64,000 nucleotides of DNA from Symsagittifera roscoffensis (GCF_963678635.1 NC_087070.1:45739467-45803466), one strand, 5' to 3'; shown: positions 23,120-33,749, counted from the stretch's first letter. Numbers and translations: made by a program. The notes: generated from the sequence alone by a model not told the origin.

Positions 23120-23410
23120 TGTGCGTTTAAAAAAACGGAAAATGAACCCACAGAAACTAGGACGAAAACCACGAGTCTGAAAATTGAGAAACTTTTTTTG
23201 AAAAATTAATAGCAAACTGATACAAACTTTACCTAATTACTGCTGAAATGATGATAGTTTTATTTAAATTTCTAGATTTTGAGCATGTCAGAAGTAAAAT
23301 TAACCATTCCTACTAAAATGAATATTCTGTGAACACAGTTGTTTACGGGAAAAAAGTCTAGTACCTGATTGCAATATCCTTGCTTATCGCAAGGGTAAAA
23401 AAGGACGCTA
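23120..23410 (+). repeat. R4 dispersed repeat, copy b
   Basis: Matches 16905-17245 through 'CAGAAACTAGGACGAAAACC', 'TTGAGCATGTCAGAA', 'ACCATTCCTACT', 'TTTACGGGAAAAAAGTCTAGTA' (one added A) and 'CGCAAGGGTAAAAAA'. Followed at 23460-23745 by two diverged R6 units. Confidence 0.7.
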
Positions 23411-24054
23411 AAAAGCCGACAGCATATCTAGGCAATTTGAAGGTTTTAATCAATCAAATTTGAAACAGGGCAGATTTTCAATTCCTGGGTGTATCCTGAC
23501 AGCATCCGAAATCAGTGTTGCGAATTTCAAGTTTTTTTCAAATCTACGTTTTTTCATGATAGAGGAAATCATAAAGAAAAATAATCGAGCAGTAAAAAAT
23601 AGAAGCCCGATTTGCAATCCCTGAGTGCACACTGACAGCAGCCCGATATACGCTTTAAAAAATTTCAAGTGTTAAGTTTTTTTTAACGGAAAGACCATGA
23701 AAAACGCCAAATCCCGAAAACCAGATTTAAAAACACAAAATTGCAGAGAAGGTTTGCTTCTTCACAACTTGGGGACTTCGTTAACACTTGTAAGTAGAAT
23801 TTCCTTGGCATAGCACATAGAGCCAAAACTGCGCTCCGTAAACACTAGCAAGAAAACAGAAACGCAGCTCTATAAAATAAACTAGAAAAGGTAAAAAGAA
23901 GCGTTGAAATTTAAAATTTGCTGCGGCGGATTCAATTTTATGACCAGGAGATGTAGAATACTCTGTTATCGCAACTGCACCAAGGGCCATTAAATATTTA
24001 CTAACATCAGACACCAATAATTCAGCTACATTTGCTAATAAATTGCCAAAGCAA

Positions 24055-24610
24055 TGCAGCAAAAGTGGCGCCATATACAAACAGGCCAAGTACAAATTCT
24101 GAAATCAAGTTTCTATTTTTGTACTAGTAATAAATTGCTTTTTTCGGTTCATTTGATGAATTAAAAACGCATCAATTGTGTTACTAATTTACTAACAACT
24201 AATCGAAAGTCAAGGAAAACACCATCAAAAAGCCTTGAACGAGCCACCAACCAAAAGTGGCACCATTATTTTCGACCCGCGCCAATAATTTGCTGCATAA
24301 ATTGCCAAAGCCATGCAGCAACAATTGCACCAAATACAAATCGACACAATTTTGTATGTTGAAAAAATTTGAAAGCATTAAGACAAATTATGTATAAAAT
24401 ATTCTTTTCAAAAAAACTGCGAGATATATTGAAAGGTAAAAATCGGAAATCAAATTTTTATTTTTGTACTGGTTATAAATTGCTTTTTTCGGTTCATTTG
24501 TTAAACCAAAAATGCATCAATTGTGTTACTAATTTACTAACAACTAATCGAAGCTAAAAGAAAAGACCATCAAAAAGCCTTGAACGAGCCACCATAATTT
24601 TCGACTCAGG
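24055..24610. repeat. Local duplication, offset about 343 bp
   Basis: 24102-24262 and 24445-24600 are copies: 'TTTTTGTACT.GT.ATAAATTGC', 'TTTTTTCGGTTCATTTG', 'GCATCAATTGTGTTACTAAT', 'AAAAAGCCTTGAACGAGCCA'. The duplicated unit also includes the preceding 'AAATTGCCAAAGC.ATGCAGCA' (24045 and 24300). Confidence 0.8.
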
Positions 24611-25370
24611 TTGTAAAAAAAAAGAATAGTCTAACTATTACACTACACACAGCTTAAACGTGCAGAAATTCTTTCGTAAAACATGCAAAATTAAAACGTT
24701 GAAAGCTTAAAAATGTCACTATAGGTACATCTTAAACATGTATTAAGTGAGACGCCATAGATCGATGGTTTAAGAAACTATGAAATTTAGTGATGGAAAC
24801 GAAGCCTTAAAGCTTGAAAATGAAAGCACAAATGTAATCAATCTCCTGGGGCATATGTTTTTTCCTTTACAATTCAACTACGACTGAACTTCACCATTTG
24901 ATTAATAAATTGGAAAAACAGGAAGCAATAAATGAGCGTTAAAAAGCAGATACCGCTCAATCTGTTTTAAATGTCGGTTGGTCGGTTCTCATAAAATGTT
25001 GGTTACGGGCCTTTTTACCGGCTTAAATTTGTGTTTATTTGAGTTGGGGATTTCTTTACAGAGTTTTTATTTCTTTGTTGAAACGCAGCATTATGTGTGT
25101 CTTGATGTTTAGAGAATGTTTTCACATATATCTTTTTAAAACTAGAAAAACTAAAATAACCCTACAAAAATCACATAAAAAGCATTTTAACACTTTGTAC
25201 AAAAAAGGTAGCATAAAACTTCTGAGAAAAACAGAGCAAAAGAAATACTCTGTTTTCATTTCATTAACAACTCTTTTAATTCACTGCAAATTTCCGCACA
25301 GAAGAGGTGGATCTTCGTACCACTTGCGAAACTACGCACACATGTCATTGCAAGATGACAGAAAAAATAT
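24611..25370. other. Intergenic, one 120-codon frame of unknown value
   Basis: Plus 25039-25401 stays open for 120 codons with basic, Lys/Ser/Thr-rich content, but it runs into an M1 element at its 3' end and matches nothing I know. I treat it as chance. Confidence 0.4.
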
Positions 25371-25375
25371 AGCCA

Positions 25376-25860
25376 ACAGAAAGTTGGAAAAGTGCCAATA
25401 AACGCAACCCTGCATGTTCGAAAATTGACATTTCTTTGAGCTCATTGACAATTTTCCAACTTGCGAATATCAGAGATGAGCAAAGATGGCCTTAAATCTC
25501 GTGAATTTTAATAACAACTTCTAATAGACAATTTTTTGATAAAATTATTCCAATTTGAGAAAACTGAATAAAAAAGTAATGCTGAATAATCTGAAAAACA
25601 AATCAAAATTTGCAGCCGATCACGTTTTTCAGGACTTTAACTTTTCATAATAGCCTAACTTTTAGCAAATGAATGTGGAAAAATTCAAAAGTGCAGATTT
25701 ATCTAAAAGCATTCATAAATGCATTAATATGTATTTCTTTGGTTATTGGAGCTTCTTTAGTTATTGGAGCATTGTAAGCCTTTTTCTGGATCAAAAACAA
25801 AGAAATCACCAAAACCTATACGATAGTCTTCACTATGTTCATTGATTCTTCAAAAAAACG
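25376..25860 (+). mobile_element. M1 non-autonomous element copy
   Basis: Left end AGCCAACAGAAAGTTGGAAA then AGTGCCAATAAACGCAA; inner 'TGATAAAATTA' and 'GAGAAAACTGAATAAAA'; right end 'CCTATACGATAGTC' then GTTCATTGATTC. Close in length (about 480 bp) to 60715-61180 and 62935-63415. Confidence 0.75.
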
Positions 25861-26169
25861 GTCGTCGAAATTTTTTTTTTAAATGTCGAGAAAAAAGAAA
25901 AAAAAACTTAACTTTATAATTCTTCTTCGTAATTAGTATTCAGAAAAAATTTGCAGGCGGCAATCAAAGCAAAAAAACTTGGGTAAACTCTCGCTGAACC
26001 GAAAACAAAATTGTTGTCATGAAAAACTTAGAGCTTTCAAGTTCTAAAATTGTAAGATTCTTAATTTTTTGCGTGTTTCCGGAGGGGGGTGTAAACATAA
26101 GATTTTCCTTAGAACGGACAGCAAGCTGATAAAACATAAGCCGAAACCATTTAGGATATACAGAGTTAG

Positions 26170-26405
26170 CAATTTTACAAATCAAAAACACTTGCAACAA
26201 CAATGAATATTGCTTACAGCCCAAGAATATTCCATGATGCGTCAACTAAGTCGATGAACAATAGACTGACAAGTTTATTGAATGGGAAAATTTTCAGTTT
26301 AAAAAAATACCAGACCATGGACGGATTTGAAGCTAGAACCTTTGCCGTCCCAGGCGTAGCCATTAGTTATAGGCCAAGTGTGCTGGATGGAGCCAAAGAG
26401 TACTA
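26170..26405 (-). mobile_element. tRNA-derived SINE, copy c
   Basis: Best tRNA resemblance of the family: the minus strand has an A-box-like TGGCCTATAACTAATGG, then GGCAAAGGTTCTAGC, and a B-box-like TTCAAATCCGTCC (26320-26395). It is followed by a T-rich spacer and the shared body ending 'GTTGTTGCAAGTG' near 26190. Confidence 0.5.
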
Positions 26406-26763
26406 ATATAACCTCTTAAGTATACCATATAAGCGGTATCTCCAAGAGTTTAATTTGAACTTTCAAGAATCTGAGCCTGTCAGCTGTTAAAGCAGTTGTT
26501 ACCCCCGAAAAAAAGTCAAAACTACGATTTGACAAGGCTCGCCAATCGCAAGTGTAAAACTGAGCTTCAATTTTTTTGTTGTTACCATTCTGGCTTTAGC
26601 CAAACCACCAAAGCCGCAACCATAAAGATTACAAATGAAACCAGGACCCCACCCTCCCAATGCTACCGTTTCTAATTTCATTCGTACCAGTTTGTTTTAT
26701 TTTTGTTGGATTTCTAATCAGAAGAAAACAATAACCAATTTGAGTTTCAATTTAACCAGCTTT
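26406..26763. other. Intergenic, R4 fragment
   Basis: 26455-26570 carries R4 pieces ('TTTAATTTGAACTTTCAAGAATC', 'CGCAAGTGTAAAA' in part). The remaining sequence down to the ORF stop at 26764 is probably 3' UTR of the gene next to it. Confidence 0.45.
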
Positions 26764-28374
26764 CTAATCAAATTTACCATCATCGTCAGTTTTCCAATTA
26801 TAATCGTCATTACTCGAATCGGCAAAACTGAAACTATCGTTATTATCTTCCTTCAACCTATATCGCTTGTGTGGCTTCAAGGTTTCCTTATCATGACCGG
26901 TAAGTGCAAATTTCCCTGTAAACCCACTTTGAGCCCCGTCCGCTCTTCGATATTTCAACTTGTAGCCTTCATTATATGGTTCTACATTGACGTTCGCATA
27001 CGGATTATTCTCGTATCTATTTTTTCTCGGTGGTTGAAAGTAATTCGTCCTTGGGTGGCTTACATTTGAAAAACTTTGATTTGGATATTTCTTCGAGTTC
27101 TGATATCTGCTATTAGTGGTGTACCCATCGAAGTTAGAAGGTTCCCTGTCATAACTATTGAGTGTCCCATTTTCTCGATCAGTAGTGTAAATGGATTCAG
27201 AATCAGAATGAGTCTCACCTTTTCGCCATTTTCCTCGATTTTTACTGGGGTTGTAGTTAAAATTGCGATATCCAATATTAGATCTTGAATTGTTTTCATC
27301 ATGACCGCCAAATTGGGTTCGTTTTTGTTTCCGGTAATCATCGTTATTTGGCCGATAATCGTTTCCCCATTGGTACCTACTTGCACTCGAACCGCTATAT
27401 TTTTGATTATGTTCGTTTCGATTAATTAACTGGTTATTATAACCGATAGACAAACCTTTCGCCGAATCTTCAGTTCTCGGTACTAAAGACTTGCCTATCA
27501 TTGAAATCACCGAGGCTATCATTGAATACCCAAACTCAGTAAATTTGAAGTCATTACCACGTTCGAAAAATAAGGATTGACAAATTGTACCTTTTACACT
27601 AAAAGCCGAATTCAAAGAGTAGTGCACTATTTTTGACTTGGACACAACGGGATTTTCAGCACAGAATTCTGAAATTATATCGATGACTTTCTGGCTGTCC
27701 TCTAAAACTTGCTCTGGGTCTTGGCCAATAAAGTTCTCGAAGCATTTTGGCACAATCGGACTCAAAATTACCACATACTTTGGTTCAAACTTCTCAACGA
27801 TATTTTCAATCAAGGCTTGTAAATGCTTTCTTTGAGTTTCCTCGTTGACTCTTAAAATACCTCCTGGAAAAATCTGCAGCGCCAGGTAAACAGTTTCAAG
27901 AGTCAAATAGAGGTCACATTTATCAACAGCAGTTGCTAATGTGGCGTAATCTCGAGCGTATAAGTTCTGCTCGTTACATTGGTACACCCACCCTTTCAAG
28001 AAGAAGTTTGACTTCGGCGCCGCAAAGTTGGAAATGAGCAGACTCCTGGTTCTTTGAGTGTTGATACCCGTAATCTCTGGAACTTCTCCATCGCAGACAA
28101 GCCAGGATTGGTCATCATTAAACCCTATCCTTTTCGGTGCATGAATTTCTCTATCGTTTTCGATGTTTTCAAATGGCTCATTTATACTATCTCTTTGATC
28201 ACGTTGCTCCGAAAACTTACCCGATTCCGAGTCTCCGCTAACTTCTGTGTCTCGATGATGCTTCAGATTAGATTCATTCGTCTCTCTGTCCATTTGGAAG
28301 ATGCGATCAAACATAGACTCGTCGTTTATTGGCCGCTGCCATGAGCTCTCATTGGAGACGTTTCTCCGCGACAT
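26764..28374 (-). CDS. Orphan ORF, possible inactive SGNH/OSK-like domain
   Basis: Uninterrupted frame; the first ATG is at 28374 (536 residues). It remains open upstream without another ATG to about 28425, so an upstream exon ending at TTATTTATTTAG (about 28393) is possible. Residues 1-90 are hydrophilic and acidic. Residues about 85-310 look like a compact alpha/beta fold: 'WLVCDGEVPEI', alternating hydrophobic 'KCDLYLTLETVYLAL', helix 'HLQALIENIVEKF', strand 'YVVILSPIVPKC', and a last block 'GNDFKFTEFGYSMIASVIS'. The order resembles SGNH/GDSL hydrolases, with the last block in the place of the DxxH block, but the nucleophile Ser and the His are not conserved. The last 220 residues are low complexity, rich in N, R, Y, S and D with 'NRGKWRKGE', typical of RNA-binding or condensate-forming tails. 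I do not recognise the family; a domesticated or lone LINE ORF1 of the esterase type is the main alternative. Confidence 0.6.
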   Translation of the reverse strand: MSRRNVSNESSWQRPINDESMFDRIFQMDRETNESNLKHHRDTEVSGDSESGKFSEQRDQRDSINEPFENIENDREIHAPKRIGFNDDQSWLVCDGEVPEITGINTQRTRSLLISNFAAPKSNFFLKGWVYQCNEQNLYARDYATLATAVDKCDLYLTLETVYLALQIFPGGILRVNEETQRKHLQALIENIVEKFEPKYVVILSPIVPKCFENFIGQDPEQVLEDSQKVIDIISEFCAENPVVSKSKIVHYSLNSAFSVKGTICQSLFFERGNDFKFTEFGYSMIASVISMIGKSLVPRTEDSAKGLSIGYNNQLINRNEHNQKYSGSSASRYQWGNDYRPNNDDYRKQKRTQFGGHDENNSRSNIGYRNFNYNPSKNRGKWRKGETHSDSESIYTTDRENGTLNSYDREPSNFDGYTTNSRYQNSKKYPNQSFSNVSHPRTNYFQPPRKNRYENNPYANVNVEPYNEGYKLKYRRADGAQSGFTGKFALTGHDKETLKPHKRYRLKEDNNDSFSFADSSNDDYNWKTDDDGKFD

Positions 28375-28810
28375 TTCAGAATTTGGATCTAAATAAATAA
28401 TTTTCCAAATCAACGAAGAAGCCAACTCAATGACCCTTTTTGCAATTTTGTTTTCATATTAATCACGCGGTGGTTATGCGTAATCGAAAGGCCACATACT
28501 CGGATAGATAGCCTAATTCTTCCAACGGGACACAAAATAGCCTCAAAACTGGGATGGCTTTTTCGCATCAAAAACTGAAATTTTTTAAGTTCTCTTGTCA
28601 CGCAATTTTGTGACTAATTAGGGAAACGGGAGAGGTCAGTTGGTTACCTTAGAAAAAAAAACTTGGTTTCAAACAAAAATTAACATGACTGATAAGGTTT
28701 TGATATCCTAACAGCTTTTTTTAGTTACATTCCTTTTTGAATTACGGTTACCTCCCACTTCGTACTGAAAATTCTTAAACCCAGCCATCAGACGGTTGAA
28801 AAAGAACGCA

Positions 28811-28930
28811 AAACATAATAATAATAATAATATTTAATTCAGTTGATGATTATTACAATACAATATGTATATTTACAATCATCAACAAGGATTGTCTAAA
28901 AAGCCTACGGCTTATCTAGTAGACAACCTT
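28811..28930 (-). promoter_or_regulatory. LINE 3' UTR with hairpin and ATT tail
   Basis: In element orientation the 3' end holds a nested stem at 28892-28926: outer TTGTCT/AGACAA and inner AAGCC-GTA-GGCTT. It is followed by a second self-complementary stretch (GATGATTGTAAAT..., about 28845-28890) and the ATT microsatellite. Such 3' hairpins are the usual recognition signal of the reverse transcriptase in CR1-group elements. Confidence 0.65.
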
Positions 28931-28941
28931 AAGCTCAAACA

Positions 28942-31743
28942 TCAATGACAATACAGCTGTTTATGAACTTCCTTATTATCAAGCAGATAATTATCAAAAA
29001 CATCGTGTATAAAAATCTTGAGTTGATGTCTCTGCAAACTTGTCACATCTTCATTCAATAAACCAGATGCAGTTATATAATTATGAATAATGGTTCTTCT
29101 AACATTTATGGAATTTTGAAAACATTTCGTTCTTTGTATTTTACTATTAACTTTTCCAGAAGCAACTCTCCTAGTGAAGTACGCCACGTTATTAGTCGTG
29201 GTACTATCACAAACATTATTGTAGCAAATATCTTTAAACAGTTCGTAAACGTGAAGATCAAACACCGTTTCAATTTTATGCAGTCTGTACTTTTCAACTG
29301 TGCTCTCTCTATAATCAATTCTAAAAATAGCACGTATTATTCTCTTCTGTATTACTAAAATTTTATTTAGATCTGTTAAGTTTGCACAGCCATAAACCAA
29401 TACGCCATATTGAAGAACAGGTTTGATGTAGGATCTGTATATCAGTAGAAGCATTGGAATATTAAATAATTTTCTGGAACGATATATTACTCCACACAGT
29501 TTAGACAATTTCTTAATAACATGTTCAATATGCATCTTGAAGTCTAACTTTGAATCAATGTAGATACCCAAATACTTCGTGCAATCAACCATTTTTATGC
29601 ATTCACCTTTTATATCAAGACCAATTTCTCCATTTTTCTTGCTGAAATTGAGCAGAACAGTTTTATCAGTATTCAGTGAAAGTTTATTGCAACATAAGTA
29701 ATTGTAAACTTTGTCAAATTCGGTTCTTAATTTCTTTCCAGAATTCTTACCAGAAGTCATGATGGATGTATCATCTGCAAAAAGTGTAGTATCTAAACTA
29801 GTGCTATCAGGTAAATCATTTATGTAAATCAAAAACAGAAGCGGACCTAGAACAGATCCTTGTGGAACTCCCGTTGAAACATTTTCAAGCGTCGATCTAT
29901 TATTTCCAATTTCAACATACTGCTTTCTATTAGTCAAGTAGGCTCTAATCAAATTGTTACTTTTACCCCTGATCCCATAATGATCCAATTTTTGCATCAA
30001 AATTTTGTGATCAATCGTGTCAAAAGCTTTCTTGAGATCCAAAAACAAAGCAATTGCATCCGCTCTTTTATTAGTAGCATCTCTTACAAATTCGGTCAGC
30101 CTCGCAACAGCCTGAATCGTAGATCGCTTAGATCGAAAACCATATTGGTTCATGTTTAAAATAGAAAATTTCTCAAAAAAATTTATGAACCTCGAATGTA
30201 TAAGTTTCTCAACGACTTTGCTCAGGCAAGACAACAGCGAAATTGGTCTGTAATTACTAGGATCTGTTTTATCTCCATCTTTGAACATAGGGACCACTTT
30301 GGCAATTTTCAGTAAGTCTGGGAAAACATCAAGGTGAATGCATTCGTTAAAAATATCGGATATTAATGGTGCAATTACCACTCCTAACTGCCTGATGATT
30401 TCATTGCAAATATCATCAGGTCCACATGAGAACTTACTTTTAAGGCTATTGATAACATCTAGAACTTCTCTGTGGTTAGTTTCAAACATTACCATTGATT
30501 TCACTTGTTTTGGCGATCTACATATCGGTACTGATGAGTAAGGTATTTGCGATGCAATTTTCGACCCAATGTTACAGAAAAAAGTATTCAATTTCTTCGC
30601 ATCAATATGTGTCGTTGTGTTATTCCCGGTCTTTCCTATTCCTACATTTTTAAAAATCTTAAATAAATCTTTACTGTTAGTCACCTTTTCCACTTTTTTA
30701 GTATAAAAGTTCCGTTTCTCTAATCGCAGCAAGGCGTTTACTTTATTGCGAATGATTTTATAATTGACATGCGTTTCAGTCGACCAGCAGGCCTGTAGTT
30801 GGCGAAGAAGTCTATCTCGTTTAAAAATTAGTTTTCTAATTTCTGGAGTTATCCATTGTGATTTCACTTTTCGTTTTTTACCATATACTTTTAATGGAGC
30901 GAATACATCTAGGCAATCGATAATTGTTTTAATCAGAAACTCAACTTTTTCATCACATGTTCCTTCCGGTACATTTTTTAACAGGTAGTTCACATCTGCT
31001 AAAAACAATATTTTTTCGGTTGATTTTTTTAGAAAAGACAGATTACGAAAAGTCAAGTTATCATCTATGTTTGACACCACGTTAATATCGGCGAAGATAA
31101 TATTGTGATCACTAATACCAGAAATTACATTATGTGTTGCAACAGGAAAATTTGAAATTATATGATCAATGCAAGTACTACTACGGTTAGTAACGCGCGT
31201 TGCTTCGTTGGCGTTATTTATAACAAAATTGTAACTTTTACTTAAATTTTTCAACCCTTTTGAGCAACTATTTTCAACCAGTGTATCAATATTAGAATCC
31301 CCAACGAACATTGTTTTTGAATTTACCATCGTTTCAAAGTTGCGTTCCAGAAAACTATAAAAATGATCGATATTTATATTGGGCGGACGATAAAATACGC
31401 AAATGTTTGTTGAAGATAGAGATCCTTTTTTAAGTCTAATACACAATGCCTCAATCCCATTTTCGCAAACAATATTTTCATTTATAATAAAGTCAATGCC
31501 AGTCTTAACATAAAAAGCAACACCCCCTCCCCTTTTATTGGTTCTACATCTAGAAACTATCGGTTGAAATCCCGGAATATTGTACATTGCCAATGGGTCT
31601 GTTTCAGTTAGCCAAGTTTCCGAAAGGCAGATAATCGATAGGTTTTCGTTATAAGTTTCAATAAATCCCACTAAATTGTCAAAATTGCATCGCAAGGATC
31701 TTATATTTAGAAAAAGAAGTGTTTTATCAGCTGGCAAAGTCAT
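28942..31743 (-). CDS. LINE ORF2: APE endonuclease / reverse transcriptase
   Basis: 933 residues from ATG at 31743. Residues 1-220 form an apurinic-like endonuclease: 'NIRSL' (N13), 'SETWL' (E42), 'GDSNID' (148-153, where most families have GDFN) and 'SDHN' (211-214). Residues about 430-720 form the reverse transcriptase: 'KVVPMFKDGDK', 'NYRPISLL' (498-505), 'LFLDLKKAFDTIDH' (first catalytic Asp), 'GVPQGSVLGPLLFLIYIND' (625-643) and 'LFADDTS' (654-660). A thumb/C-terminal region with 'YLGIYID' and 'VLQYG' follows. No RNase H domain is seen. All key residues except the Phe of GDFN are present, so the protein may still be active. It nicks target DNA and copies its own RNA. Confidence 0.93.
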   Translation of the reverse strand: MTLPADKTLLFLNIRSLRCNFDNLVGFIETYNENLSIICLSETWLTETDPLAMYNIPGFQPIVSRCRTNKRGGGVAFYVKTGIDFIINENIVCENGIEALCIRLKKGSLSSTNICVFYRPPNINIDHFYSFLERNFETMVNSKTMFVGDSNIDTLVENSCSKGLKNLSKSYNFVINNANEATRVTNRSSTCIDHIISNFPVATHNVISGISDHNIIFADINVVSNIDDNLTFRNLSFLKKSTEKILFLADVNYLLKNVPEGTCDEKVEFLIKTIIDCLDVFAPLKVYGKKRKVKSQWITPEIRKLIFKRDRLLRQLQACWSTETHVNYKIIRNKVNALLRLEKRNFYTKKVEKVTNSKDLFKIFKNVGIGKTGNNTTTHIDAKKLNTFFCNIGSKIASQIPYSSVPICRSPKQVKSMVMFETNHREVLDVINSLKSKFSCGPDDICNEIIRQLGVVIAPLISDIFNECIHLDVFPDLLKIAKVVPMFKDGDKTDPSNYRPISLLSCLSKVVEKLIHSRFINFFEKFSILNMNQYGFRSKRSTIQAVARLTEFVRDATNKRADAIALFLDLKKAFDTIDHKILMQKLDHYGIRGKSNNLIRAYLTNRKQYVEIGNNRSTLENVSTGVPQGSVLGPLLFLIYINDLPDSTSLDTTLFADDTSIMTSGKNSGKKLRTEFDKVYNYLCCNKLSLNTDKTVLLNFSKKNGEIGLDIKGECIKMVDCTKYLGIYIDSKLDFKMHIEHVIKKLSKLCGVIYRSRKLFNIPMLLLIYRSYIKPVLQYGVLVYGCANLTDLNKILVIQKRIIRAIFRIDYRESTVEKYRLHKIETVFDLHVYELFKDICYNNVCDSTTTNNVAYFTRRVASGKVNSKIQRTKCFQNSINVRRTIIHNYITASGLLNEDVTSLQRHQLKIFIHDVFDNYLLDNKEVHKQLYCH

Positions 31744-31874
31744 CGATTAGATTTTTTTAAAATGCTAAGTATCAGTAGGTTCGATCTCACCCGCGTCCTC
31801 CTGCTCTATCACATTGACCGGCGCTTTTGCCATTTTTCCAGGTGGTGAGCTTACCACTGCGATTACATTTTCAA

Positions 31875-32572
31875 TTAGACCACACAATTTGTCAGTTTAT
31901 CTTCCATATCAACGTTCTCTCGTTGCCTCTTCTCCCCTCTAGGTTTTCCATACAATGCATATTTGTTTTTCGCAGTACCATGTTTCATTTGGAATAACTC
32001 ATTTCTGGAATAAGAAGACTCGTCGATTATCTGTGTATTTCCCTGAATTCCTGTATCCATTTTGTTACCATCTAATTCTTCCGAAAATCCGCTGGCAACT
32101 TTGTCAATCTCACCGCGACTGTTAACTGGAACCCATTTATTATTTATTCTGAGAAGTGGTTGACAATTGTTTGTTTTAAATTTCAAACCTTTCTCTTTTG
32201 CATAATTCACTGTATCTCGGTCAATTTCGGATCCACGCCGGATTTCACGCCAAGAAATGTCAAACATGATCGTGATAAATATCGTTCAGAGCAAAGTACA
32301 CGGTTTTGAATAATTACATTGTCTTTGCGCAGTTGAGAATTTTCATACTTGAGATGCCCGATAGTATTGTCCAATGTCTCCATTCGGTGAATAAAGCTTT
32401 CGAATAATCCTTTCACTTCTTCTGGGTTTGATAAATTGGCATTCTCTAGGTGTGCACGCAATAATGCCATTTCTGCCATGTGAATACAGCGATGTGATGT
32501 CGTAAGAGAACGCGAAGCAAATCGTACTAATCTTAGTTCATTTCGTCTGAAACTATTTAATAAGTTTATCAC
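31875..32572 (-). pseudogene. LINE ORF1, frameshifted
   Basis: Two overlapping minus frames: 32572-32207 and 32267-31875. The first has an ATG (MAEMALLRAH, about 32479), a coiled-coil helix ('GLFESFIHRMETLDNTIGH', then 'KYENSQLRKDN') and then 'SERYLSRSCLTFLGV', which resembles the start of the RRM-like domain of LINE ORF1 proteins. The second frame supplies the following part ('DRDTVNYAKEKGLKFK', 'PLLRINNKWVPVNS'). The frame changes once near 32225, so ORF1 is broken by a single indel in an otherwise well-preserved element. ORF1 proteins bind the element RNA. Confidence 0.7.
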
Positions 32573-32589
32573 AACAATTAGGCTAACAA

Positions 32590-32940
32590 CAAAACAACAC
32601 TGACTAGTTTTTTGAAAAACTTCAACTTCCGAAGAAAAAATAGATGGCCTTGAAGCTCTTTGAATTTCTAGAACACATTATGATTATCACTGTTTTGATA
32701 AAATCACCCAATATGACAAAACTGGATCAATATGTTGATTTTTTATTTGGCGGGGAAATCTGATTAAAAAAAATCATGTTCAAAATAATAAGTCGATCAC
32801 GTTTTTCGTGATCTTTACATTTCCTTTTAACAATAGAAATAAACTACACTTGAAATGAAAAGAATTCAACAGTCAAATCGCGAAAAAAAAATCATCATGA
32901 CCTATATAAAAGCCAAAAAATCTCTAATATTCTTTAAAAA
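32590..32940 (+). mobile_element. M1 element, 5'-shortened copy
   Basis: Shares 'ATAGATGGCCTTGAAGCTC', 'TGATAAAATCACCC', 'TTTCGTGATCTTTACAT' and 'CCTATATAAAAG' with the copy at 62935-63415. The left terminal repeat is missing next to the LINE 5' end. Confidence 0.65.
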
Positions 32941-33749
32941 ACCTCTAAAAACTCTATATCTAGAAAAGATCTCGACTCTAAAAAATCTATACGGAAGAAA
33001 ACCATTCAAGTTTGAGTTTTTGATTAGAAGATCAGCGACCATTATAATTTTTGGACTCAAATAAAAAATGACAAACATTTCAGAGAACGCAAAAATCATA
33101 TTATTTTGTCTGCTTATGAAACTTGACTCAATAATTTAGCTTGAATAAGCTGACCCCACTTAACCTTTTAAAACTAAAAATTATTTTGGACTAAATGACT
33201 GCTTACCGACTCCTCATAATTTTAGATGTTAAATTAACCCACGCCCTCCTCGCCATTAAATGAACTCAGGGGTATTCGGACATTTAGATCGACCAGCTTT
33301 AGAGACCAGCTTTGCATGACAAAAAAATAAACGCCGACAATTTAGCCAGTTGGTTCAGTTCGCAATAAGTTATTCCATGTTATCCTATGCAAGCTATTCA
33401 AGCATTGATACCTAGAGTTATGTCAACTCATTTCACAAAGCGTATCGGTAAGTTTTCCTTAAGCAAGCTAGATAAGCTAAAAACAAATTTCCATTCTCTT
33501 ATCAATTAAAGGATTAAAGGTAGTCGGCGCCAATTCAAAACACTGCAATTCTTGTTATCATTGGTTGCATAATAAATTGTCTCAGGAAAACACCTAATCA
33601 TTATTTAAAATGAGAGGTCTTATTGATCTGTACAAGCTAAGAGCAGTCACGGCTACAATAGTTTGGCCATGTTCAACGAAGAGAAAATGACCATGCGCTA
33701 AAATTAAAAGACCATGATTCAGTCCTAGGAAAGAGACCAACAGATCGAC
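32941..33749. other. Intergenic, one stray minisatellite unit
   Basis: 33385-33480 holds one diverged unit of the 84-bp minisatellite ('GCAAGCTATTCAAGC', 'TTAAGCAAGCTAGATAAGC'). Apart from that, nothing with a partner or coding character is seen. Confidence 0.5.

Larger units (their letters stand above)
28811..32580 (-). mobile_element. Non-LTR retrotransposon (CR1/Jockey-like LINE)
   Basis: Near-complete LINE read on the minus strand: ORF1 (32572-31875, frameshifted), ORF2 with endonuclease and reverse transcriptase (31743-28942), a short 3' UTR and an (ATT)n tail at 28817-28835. ORF2 is intact, so retrotransposition was recent. The 5' end abuts an M1 copy at about 32590, and no target-site duplication was identified. 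The clade is not settled by eye: APE-type endonuclease plus a microsatellite tail fits CR1/Jockey-group families. Confidence 0.9.

Noticed and set aside
25039-25401. 120-codon plus ORF
   Set aside because: Runs into an M1 element, no start context, no splice sites, no motif.
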